Shown here: positions 1-5,249 of the stretch, piece after piece | Layout: each line of letters opens with the position of its first letter | How positions within the stretch are numbered: the first letter of the stretch is position 1 | Origin: JBBRSC01 sp038245795 | GTDB taxonomy: Bacteria > Actinomycetota > Acidimicrobiia > Acidimicrobiales > Microtrichaceae | DNA: 8,480 bases | Assembly: GCA_038245795.1 (NCBI GenBank) | Contig: JBBRSC010000146.1 | Span: 1 to 8,480, forward strand | Reading direction: 5' to 3' | Program-made: the position numbers and the translations under genes | The notes under the pieces: model-generated | What the model was told of the DNA's origin: nothing | Database searches by the model: none | Seen by the model: only the letters and a program-made list of their open reading frames with translations

Positions 1-403
1 CGACCACTCCATCGGTCGTGATCTTCGTGTCGAAACGCCCGTTGACCCATTCGGCGCCGCGTTGCACCAGCCTGGGCGCGTCATCGACAAGGGCGCTGAC
101 CTGTTCGACCACCAGCGACACCATCAACCAGATGAGTCCGCCCGCCAGAACAGCGAGTACCAGGAACACGAAGGCAGTGGCGCGTCCGCGTTTCCAACCG
201 TTGGCTTCGAGGTAGTCGACGGCTGGCTCCATCGCGAAGGCCAGGAACAAGCTCACCAGAAGGGTGAGCAGGAACCCGCTGAGCGCTTCGATGGCGCGGG
301 CGCCCACGAAGAACAAGGTGACGGCGGCCAACGAGTAGGCCAGTGCCCGCGGCAACCAACGGGGAACGTTGGGATCGTTCCAGTTCAGCGAGCGCTCATC
401 CAC
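1..403 (-). CDS. AI-2E family transporter (PF01594-type), N-terminal part, runs off left edge
   Basis: The reading frame opens at a GTG (403-401) and stays open to the window edge for 134 codons, so only the N-terminus is visible. It shows hydrophobic segments at about residues 20-36, 40-57 and 74-99. Between the second and third lies a 'LAFAMEPAVDYLEANGWKRG' stretch, the conserved AFxxxPxVxxLExxGxxRxxA pattern of the AI-2E/UPF0118 family. Members are polytopic inner-membrane proteins of roughly 350 residues. A few export autoinducer-2 or act as ion antiporters, but most have no known substrate, so none is assigned here. The GTG is supported by a GGAGG seven bases upstream, lying inside the last codons of the hydrolase gene whose stop is only 3 bp away; the two are almost certainly co-translated. 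The nearby ATG at 400-398 is out of frame and closes after four codons. Confidence 0.85.
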   Translation of the reverse strand, partial: MDERSLNWNDPNVPRWLPRALAYSLAAVTLFFVGARAIEALSGFLLTLLVSLFLAFAMEPAVDYLEANGWKRGRATAFVFLVLAVLAGGLIWLMVSLVVEQVSALVDDAPRLVQRGAEWVNGRFDTKITTDGVV

Positions 404-421
404 GACTCAGCCTCCGCCGAA
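404..421 (-). promoter_or_regulatory. Ribosome binding site for the AI-2E family gene, inside the end of the hydrolase gene
   Basis: On the minus strand, GGCGGAGGC directly precedes the hydrolase TGA. The GGAGG core sits 7 nt before the GTG start at 403. This fixes the start of the AI-2E-family gene and implies re-initiation or translational coupling. Confidence 0.6.
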
Positions 422-1132
422 CATGGTCATCCACTGCTCGGCGGTCTTGGGCCGGAACACGAAGTTCATTTCACGGGTCTCGCCCATTCTTGCGCTCGAC
501 GGAATCGAGTATCGGTGCCCGGGAAAGAGCACCGCATCGTCGGGCACTTTGGACAGGACCTGGGTGAGACTCTCGTAGAGCGCTTGGGGATCGCCGCCGG
601 GAAGATCGGTCCGTCCACAGCCCTCCAGGAACAGCGTGTCACCCGAGATGAGACACCCGTTGACCAGGAAGCACTGGCTCCCGGGCGTATGGCCCGGTGT
701 GTGGACCAGTTCAATGGGAATCGTGCCAATCGTGACCACGTCGCCAGCGTTGTGCAGGACCAGATCCGCTTCGCCCACACCGGTGGTCTTCATGACCCAT
801 TCGGCTTCAGTGCTCTGGATGTGGATGGGCATCGGGGAACGCTCGAGCAGCGACGCAATCCCGTCGATCGACATGCCCATCATGGAGCCGCCGCAATGAT
901 CGGGGTGATAGTGGGTCACGAGGGCGCCGGTGATCGTCATGCCGTCAGCGTCGGCTGCGGCAATCAACCCGTCGACGTCGTAGGCCGGGTCGACCACAAC
1001 GCACTCACCGGTGATCCGGTCCCCGATGAGGTAGGAGAAGTTGACCATCTGATGGGCAACGTCATCTTGGAGGGCGAAGTCCCGACCCGACAGCAACTGG
1101 CGGAAATAGAAGTGATCGTCGTGGACACCCAT
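407..1132 (-). CDS. Metallo-beta-lactamase-fold hydrolase, glyoxalase II / ETHE1-like
   Basis: This is a 241-residue single-domain MBL-fold enzyme, probably cytoplasmic as it has no signal peptide. Metal-site motifs are complete: HYHPDH (H74, H76, D78, H79), TPGHT (H148), SGDTLF (bridging D165) and PGHRY (H206). The 'GCGRTDLPGGD' segment (171-181) is typical of the branch holding YcbL-type glyoxalases, ETHE1 persulfide dioxygenases and related thioester hydrolases. The likely reaction is hydrolysis or oxidation of a low-molecular-weight thiol adduct. Actinobacteria usually use mycothiol rather than glutathione, so the true substrate is open. The frame stays open further upstream to 1420, but that part lies inside the PaaX-type gene. 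The ATG at 1132 has AGGAAG 9 nt upstream and begins where family similarity begins. It lies 14 bp after the regulator stop and 3 bp before the AI-2E-family gene, the middle of a three-gene operon. Confidence 0.87.
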   Translation of the reverse strand: MGVHDDHFYFRQLLSGRDFALQDDVAHQMVNFSYLIGDRITGECVVVDPAYDVDGLIAAADADGMTITGALVTHYHPDHCGGSMMGMSIDGIASLLERSPMPIHIQSTEAEWVMKTTGVGEADLVLHNAGDVVTIGTIPIELVHTPGHTPGSQCFLVNGCLISGDTLFLEGCGRTDLPGGDPQALYESLTQVLSKVPDDAVLFPGHRYSIPSSARMGETREMNFVFRPKTAEQWMTMFGGG

Positions 1133-1149
1133 GCGCTCAGTCTTCCTCA
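1133..1149 (-). promoter_or_regulatory. Ribosome binding site for the MBL-fold hydrolase
   Basis: On the minus strand TGAGGAAGACTGAGCGC runs from the stop of the PaaX-type gene to the ATG at 1132. The AGGAAG core is 9 nt from the start. It decides against the long upstream extension of this frame. Confidence 0.6.
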
Positions 1150-1917
1150 CCCGGCGTCGGCGACGAGCCAATTCCCGAGTGTCGTCCGGTAGGCCGTATC
1201 GAATCGGTCGTAATCGCGCCGGAGTGCATCGCCTGGCCAACGACGGTCGAGCAGCTCGACGGGCAATAACGGATCGGCCTGGAAGTGTCGAAGACACGCT
1301 GCCGACACCACGAAGCCGTCGCGCAGCTGGCCCACGTCGCCCTGTTGCAGCGGCGCCGTCAGCGCAGCCATCTGGCGGCGCAACTCGATCGCACGGCGCT
1401 CCCACCCGTCGAGATCCCACAACGCCGCCGCCAGATCGGTGTCAGCACCTCCAGGGTGGCCAACAAAGGAATAACACTGGTCCTCGATCATGGTGGATGT
1501 CTCTGGCAGCCGATCGGCCGCGAGATTGTCAGGGCGCAACCAGACCCCTTCGCGTTGCAGTGCGAAGCGGAGATCCGACATCGCAAGACGGAGAGCGCTC
1601 CGTTGCGGGGCTGATCTCGCGGCGGCGGTGACGACGAGGATCTGCCATCGACCCGACCAGTCGTGGCGTTCGGCTCGGCGGCTCTGGCTCTGTCGGGTCT
1701 GGCGTCGGACCAGCCGTTCCCCGAGCCGGTAGCGACCGTCACCGACCGACAGCTCGTCGCGTTGGGTCATGCGGGTCAATGAGGTGCGGACGGCTCCTTC
1801 GGAGAATCCGAACAGACCCCCGACCTTCACCAAGCGTCGCGCCGACATCTGGGGCGGAGTGGTCCCCAATAGGACTGACAACAGCACCGACCGAGTGGTG
1901 AGCGGAGCCTCTGTCAT
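1147..1917 (-). CDS. PaaX-family transcriptional regulator
   Basis: The 256-residue protein has the three-part PaaX layout. An N-terminal winged helix-turn-helix spans about residues 8-68; recognition-helix region 'FGFSEGAVRTSLTRM' at 36-50 is highly typical. A central Cas2-like domain starts near W87 ('WSGRWQILVV'). The C-terminal PaaX_C domain spans about 165-250 ('WDLDGWERRAIELRRQM', and 'LLPVELLDRRWPG' at 217-229). PaaX itself represses phenylacetate degradation and responds to phenylacetyl-CoA, but no paa genes are in view, so the ligand here is unknown and could be another acyl-CoA. The ATG at 1917 is preceded by AGGA with a 7-nt spacer. The gene heads a leftward operon with the MBL hydrolase and the AI-2E-family gene and is divergent from a desaturase gene. 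Members often bind their own promoter, so control of the 68-bp divergent region is the natural inference. Confidence 0.88.
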   Translation of the reverse strand: MTEAPLTTRSVLLSVLLGTTPPQMSARRLVKVGGLFGFSEGAVRTSLTRMTQRDELSVGDGRYRLGERLVRRQTRQSQSRRAERHDWSGRWQILVVTAAARSAPQRSALRLAMSDLRFALQREGVWLRPDNLAADRLPETSTMIEDQCYSFVGHPGGADTDLAAALWDLDGWERRAIELRRQMAALTAPLQQGDVGQLRDGFVVSAACLRHFQADPLLPVELLDRRWPGDALRRDYDRFDTAYRTTLGNWLVADAG

Positions 1918-1938
1918 GACCCGATCCTACCGATCCCG

Positions 1939-1958
1939 TGTATTACGTATTGTAAACA
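1939..1958. promoter_or_regulatory. Imperfect inverted repeat, candidate operator for the PaaX-type regulator
   Basis: The element reads TGTATTAC-GTATT-GTAAACA: arms TGTATTAC and the complement of TGTTTAC, differing by one substituted/inserted base, around a 5-bp spacer. It is markedly AT-rich against its surroundings. It overlaps the proposed -35 of the desaturase promoter and the proposed -10 of the regulator promoter, so a bound repressor could block both. The assignment is inference from position and symmetry only. Confidence 0.35.
1949..1954 (-). promoter_or_regulatory. Candidate -10 box (TACAAT) for the leftward regulator operon
   Basis: On the minus strand TACAAT matches the TATAAT consensus at 5 of 6 bases. 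It would place transcription start near 1942, giving a leader of about 25 nt before the ATG at 1917. The -35 region 17 bp upstream is poor (CTTACG). Confidence 0.35.
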
Positions 1959-1979
1959 GCTGACGGCAGGGCGTAAGAT
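1950..1979 (+). promoter_or_regulatory. Candidate promoter for the desaturase gene, giving a leaderless transcript
   Basis: A -35-like TTGTAA (1950-1955, 4 of 6 consensus) and a -10-like TAAGAT (1974-1979) are separated by 18 bp. Six bases later comes the ATG at 1986, just where transcription would begin. There is no convincing Shine-Dalgarno at the usual distance, which fits a leaderless mRNA as is common in actinobacteria. Confidence 0.4.
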
Positions 1980-1985
1980 GCAGCC

Positions 1986-2966
1986 ATGCCAACCGGTCAG
2001 GGTCCACTCGTTGTCGAGAACACGATGGTCCCGGACGTGTCGATGCTCCCCGATCGGCTGCCGACGGCGTCGCTCAACGGGCGAGGTCGGCCGCTCGGAC
2101 AACTCAAGGCGAACCTGTACCGAATCCCCAACGCTCGCAATGCCGGCCACGTGATCGGCGCCTGGCTCCAGTCGCTCGGGGTCATTGTCCTTGCTCTGTG
2201 GACCCATCATCCGGTCGCCTGGATCGTGGCGTTCTTCCTCATGGGTCGGGCCCACGCCCGCTTTGCCATCCTCGGTCACGAGGCTGCCCACCGGCTCCTG
2301 TTCTCCAATCGCCGAATCAACGACTGGGTCGGGGCGTGGCTGCTGGCCTACCCCTCCTTCGTGCCGATCGATATCTATCGCCGCGGCCACATGGCTCACC
2401 ACAAAGAAGAGTTTGGACCGAACGAGCCGGACATTCCGCTCTACTCGGGGTACCCGATCACCGCGGCGTCGTGGCGGAGGAAGCTCACCCGCGATGCCAT
2501 CGGCAACTCGGGTTGGAAGAACCTCAAGTCGCTGCTGCTTGCGTTTCGTTCGCCGACCAGCCGTCCGTTGGCGATGCGGATCGGCGGTTGGCAACTCGCA
2601 CTGTTCCTCGGCTTCACGCTGGCCGGCTACCCGCTGGCGTATCCACTGCTCTGGCTGGCGCCGTGGATGACCTGCTGGCGTGTCATCAATCGATTGCGGG
2701 CCATTGCTGAGCACGGCGGAATGCAGGCATCGAGCGATCGGCGGCTGACCACACACCATGTCCGCCAGGGGTTCTGGGCGCGCTTCTGGATCGTGCCGTT
2801 CAACACTGGCTGGCACCTTGCCCACCACGTCGATATCGGAGTGCCGTTTGCGCGCCTTCCGCGATTCCATCGCGAACTGGTCGACGCCGGTTGGATTGCG
2901 CCGGACCTCGAATACCCCAGCTACCGGGCGCTGTGGCGCCGGGCCAGCTCGCGGCCTACGCAGTAG
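1986..2966 (+). CDS. Membrane fatty-acid-desaturase-family di-iron oxidase
   Basis: The 326-residue protein carries the histidine boxes of the membrane desaturase/hydroxylase superfamily: HEAAH (98-102), HMAHH (135-139) and HLAHH (277-281), plus 'AEHGG' (H243), a common extra ligand motif before the last box. Hydrophobic segments lie at about 60-86, 114-128 and 202-226. The family inserts a double bond or hydroxyl into lipid acyl chains or carotenoid-like substrates using O2 at a di-iron centre. The acyl substrate and position cannot be read here. The first 40 residues are polar and unlike the family core, so translation may begin later (for example M14 or M20), but the ATG at 1986 lies at the predicted transcription start. 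An ATG at 1978 is in another frame. It is divergent from the PaaX-type regulator and overlaps the aminotransferase gene tail-to-tail by 11 bp. Confidence 0.88.
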   Translation: MPTGQGPLVVENTMVPDVSMLPDRLPTASLNGRGRPLGQLKANLYRIPNARNAGHVIGAWLQSLGVIVLALWTHHPVAWIVAFFLMGRAHARFAILGHEAAHRLLFSNRRINDWVGAWLLAYPSFVPIDIYRRGHMAHHKEEFGPNEPDIPLYSGYPITAASWRRKLTRDAIGNSGWKNLKSLLLAFRSPTSRPLAMRIGGWQLALFLGFTLAGYPLAYPLLWLAPWMTCWRVINRLRAIAEHGGMQASSDRRLTTHHVRQGFWARFWIVPFNTGWHLAHHVDIGVPFARLPRFHRELVDAGWIAPDLEYPSYRALWRRASSRPTQ

Positions 2967-4212
2967 CAGCCAACGCCGCGCCGAGCGCATCGACGGCGAT
3001 CGCCATCTCGGCCTCGTCGATGACCAGCGGCGGCATGAAGCGGATCACGTTGCCGAAGGTCCCGGCGTTCATGAGCAACACCTTCGACTCGGTCCGCATG
3101 TGCGCCATGACTGCCGAGACGCGAGCGCCCGCTGGCTCGCCGGTCGCGGGATCACGGAACTCGGCGGCCACCATGAGCCCCGGGCCGCGGACGTCCGCCA
3201 ACGCGGGGTGCTCCGCCGCCAGTTTCCGAAGGCCGTCTCGCAGCTGATCGCCGCGCGCGTTGACGTTGTCGAGGAAGCCCTCGCCGGTCAACACATCGAT
3301 GGTTGCCAGTGCCGCCGCGCAGCCGATCGGGTTCCCGCCGTAGGTCCCGCCGTGTGAACCGGGGATCCACTTCGACATGGTCTCCGAGGACGCTCCGATC
3401 GCCGAGATAGGAAACCCCGAGCCGATACCTTTGGCCATCACCAGGATGTCGGGCTGCACGCCAGACGGTTCAATGGCAAACATGGTCCCGCTGCGGGCAA
3501 AGCCGGACTGCACTTCATCGGCGATGAAGAGGATGCCGTGTTCAGCGCAGATGGCCGAGATGCCCTCGAGGAAACGTTTCGGCGCCGGGCAGTAGCCACC
3601 CTCGCCGAGGACCGGCTCCAAGATGATGGCGGCCGTTTCGGAGGGAGCGGTCTGGCTGGCCAGGATCAGTCGAAGTTGATCGAGGCAGTGGTCCACAATC
3701 CAATCCGAGTCTCGTTCAGCCCCGGCGGTGAACGGAAACGGTGCCACAAACACCCCTGACGGCAACGGTGCATACTTCAGGCGATACGACGTCTTCGAGG
3801 TCGTCATTGCCATGGTCATGGCGGTGCGGCCATGGAACGAGCCCTGGAAAACGATGATGTTGGATCGCCCGGTAGCGTGTTTTGCCAACTTCACGGCGCC
3901 TTCGGTGGCCTCCGCCCCCGAGTTGGAAAAGAAGAACGTATCGATGCCGTTCGGGGTGATCTGATCGAGGCGATCGGCGAGCTGCTCGAGCAGGGGGTGC
4001 TGATAGCAATTCACCTGCGCATGGATGAACCGTGTCGCCTGCTCCTGGATGGCAGCGACAACCTTGGGGTGACAATGGCCGGTCGATACGACGGCAATGC
4101 CGGCGGTGAGATCCAGGTATCGCTCGCCGGAGGTGGTGGTGACCCAACAACCCGAGCCTGATTCGACCTGCAGATCGGTGACCTTGGACCACACGGGAGC
4201 GAGCTTGGACAT
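2956..4212 (-). CDS. Class III PLP-dependent aminotransferase, GABA transaminase-like
   Basis: The 418-residue protein is a fold-type I, class III (omega) aminotransferase of normal length. Visible family features include 'GIAVVSTGHCHPKVV' (38-52), 'NSGAEATEGAVKLA' (97-110), the PLP-stacking 'FHGRT' (126-130), 'EPVLGEGG' (199-206), 'IADEVQSGFAR' with the pyridine-N-binding D232, Schiff-base lysine K261 in 'MAKGIGSGFP', and 'GGTYGGNPIGCAAA' (288-300). The pair of glutamates E199/E204 and the closing 'RFMPPLVI' (391-398) are as in GabT-type enzymes, so a 4-aminobutyrate/2-oxoglutarate or related omega-amino acid transaminase is likely. Acetylornithine, ornithine or 5-aminovalerate activity cannot be excluded. 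The frame is open upstream to 4365, but the ATG at 4212 has AGGTGA 5 nt upstream and the extension is an Arg-rich shadow overlapping pheA. Divergent from pheA, convergent with the desaturase. Confidence 0.9.
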   Translation of the reverse strand: MSKLAPVWSKVTDLQVESGSGCWVTTTSGERYLDLTAGIAVVSTGHCHPKVVAAIQEQATRFIHAQVNCYQHPLLEQLADRLDQITPNGIDTFFFSNSGAEATEGAVKLAKHATGRSNIIVFQGSFHGRTAMTMAMTTSKTSYRLKYAPLPSGVFVAPFPFTAGAERDSDWIVDHCLDQLRLILASQTAPSETAAIILEPVLGEGGYCPAPKRFLEGISAICAEHGILFIADEVQSGFARSGTMFAIEPSGVQPDILVMAKGIGSGFPISAIGASSETMSKWIPGSHGGTYGGNPIGCAAALATIDVLTGEGFLDNVNARGDQLRDGLRKLAAEHPALADVRGPGLMVAAEFRDPATGEPAGARVSAVMAHMRTESKVLLMNAGTFGNVIRFMPPLVIDEAEMAIAVDALGAALAATA

Positions 4213-4267
4213 GACGATCACCTGCGAATCAGTCGGAACGAGTGCACACAGTCTGTCGCGTCGACGG

Positions 4268-4286
4268 GATCTCCGGGACCGGGATC
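4268..4286. promoter_or_regulatory. Inverted repeat between the aminotransferase and pheA
   Basis: The sequence GATC-T-CCGG-GA-CCGG-GATC has 8-bp arms with one bulged T and a 2-bp centre. It lies in the 95-bp divergent region about 10 bp before the proposed pheA -10. It may be an operator for either gene, though GATC and CCGG are self-complementary and arise readily by chance in GC-rich DNA. Confidence 0.2.
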
Positions 4287-4295
4287 GTCCGCCGG

Positions 4296-4310
4296 TAGCG
4301 TGAGGAGGTG
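4296..4310 (+). promoter_or_regulatory. Candidate -10 box and leaderless or overlapping-SD start of pheA
   Basis: TAGCGT (4296-4301) fits the TANNNT actinobacterial -10 pattern and lies six bases before the GTG at 4308. The bases between are GAGGAG, so the start codon directly abuts, and partly forms, an AGGAGG. That spacing is too short for normal Shine-Dalgarno initiation, favouring a leaderless transcript. No good -35 is visible. Confidence 0.3.
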
Positions 4311-5249
4311 CCGACCACCTCGCCAACCCTCTCCCGAGTTGCCTACCTCGGCCCCGCGGGGACATTCACCGAGGAGGTGCTTCTCACTCAAGCGGACCTC
4401 GCGTCGGCCGAACGAGTGCCCTACCCCTCGATGGCTGATGTGCTCTTCGCCGTGGCTGACGGCGACGCCGACGCCGGGGTCGTCGCCATTGAGAACGCCA
4501 TCGAGGGCACGGTCAATATCGCGATGGACACCCTCGCCTTCGACGTCGACCTCGCCATCCAACGCGAGCTGGTCCTCCCCGTGCGCATGAATCTGATGGC
4601 ACCAGCGGGCACCACTCTGGCGAGCGTCAAGCAGGTGTTGTCGATTCCCGTCGCGTGGGCCCAGTGCCATCAATGGTTGCGTCAGCACCTCCCGAATGCC
4701 GAGCTCGTGGCCGTTGGATCGACCGCCGAATCAGCGCAACTGGTCGCCACGAGAAACGACGGAACCTGCGCCGGAATTGCCAATACCCGTGCGGCTGAGG
4801 TGTACGGCCTCGATCTCTTGGCGACCCACATCGAGGACCATCCCGACAACCAGACCCGCTTTCTCGTGGTGACCAAGGCGGGCATCCCCGCTCCGACCGG
4901 TCACGACAAGACGTCGATCGTCGTATTCCAACGAGCCGATGCCCCTGGTTCGCTGCTGGGAATCCTGCAGGAGTTCGCCGCCCGCCAGATCAACTTGTCG
5001 CTGCTGTTGTCGCGGCCCACCAAGCACCGGCTCGGCGACTACTGCTTCGTGTTGGATCTCGACGGGCACATCGGCGACGAGGTCGTGGCAGATTGTCTGC
5101 GGGCGCTCAAGTCGAAACAGGCGGACGTGAAGTTTCTCGGGTCATATCCGGCAGCCGGACCGGCTGGCGCCGAAACCCGACGCGAGGTCTCGGCGTCGGA
5201 AGGTTCCGCGTCGGCGTGGATCGACGGGCTCCGCTCCCAGATCAGCTGA
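4308..5249 (+). CDS. pheA: Prephenate dehydratase with ACT domain
   Basis: This monofunctional 313-residue enzyme converts prephenate to phenylpyruvate in phenylalanine synthesis. The periplasmic-binding-fold catalytic domain spans about 10-190: 'VAYLGPAGTFTEEV' (11-24), 'AIENAIEGTVN' (60-70), 'STAESAQLV' (138-146) and the catalytic 'NQTRF' (181-185, T183). An ACT domain follows at about 202-280, with 'APGSLLGIL' (212-220) in place of the usual PGAL motif and 'LLSRPTKHRLGDY' (233-245) in place of ESRPTK. The E to L change at 234 hits a residue implicated in phenylalanine feedback. The usual HPQALAQC is 'IPVAWAQC' (113-120). About 30 polar residues trail the ACT domain. GTG 4308 is the only start: an in-frame TAG lies at 4296 and no start codon follows before the conserved core. 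Convergent with the slipin gene by an 8-bp overlap. Confidence 0.92.
   Translation: MPTTSPTLSRVAYLGPAGTFTEEVLLTQADLASAERVPYPSMADVLFAVADGDADAGVVAIENAIEGTVNIAMDTLAFDVDLAIQRELVLPVRMNLMAPAGTTLASVKQVLSIPVAWAQCHQWLRQHLPNAELVAVGSTAESAQLVATRNDGTCAGIANTRAAEVYGLDLLATHIEDHPDNQTRFLVVTKAGIPAPTGHDKTSIVVFQRADAPGSLLGILQEFAARQINLSLLLSRPTKHRLGDYCFVLDLDGHIGDEVVADCLRALKSKQADVKFLGSYPAAGPAGAETRREVSASEGSASAWIDGLRSQIS

Noticed and set aside
62..1192. A 376-codon plus-strand open frame
   Set aside because: It lies antisense to the AI-2E-family and MBL-hydrolase genes, both with clear family motifs and ribosome binding sites. Its translation is rich in His, Arg, Gln and Gly with no domain; typical GC-rich antisense frame.
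1133..1420. N-terminal extension of the MBL hydrolase frame
   Set aside because: It overlaps the C-terminal domain of the PaaX-type gene, is Arg-rich, and the ATG at 1132 has a good ribosome binding site and matches where the enzyme family begins.
1914..2990. A 358-codon minus-strand open frame opposite the desaturase
   Set aside because: The desaturase frame carries all three histidine boxes. The antisense product is Arg/Pro/Glu-rich without recognisable structure and also crosses the divergent promoter region.
4291..4301. CCGGTAGCGT recurring at 4292-4301, on the minus strand near 6714-6723, and inside the aminotransferase gene near 3869
   Set aside because: Two copies are upstream of genes and contain a TANNNT, but the third is coding. 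In sequence of this composition three copies of a 10-mer are not enough to claim a regulatory motif.
4213..4365. N-terminal extension (51 residues) of the aminotransferase frame
   Set aside because: The extension is Arg/Gly-rich, overlaps the pheA start, and the ATG at 4212 has AGGTGA at proper spacing.
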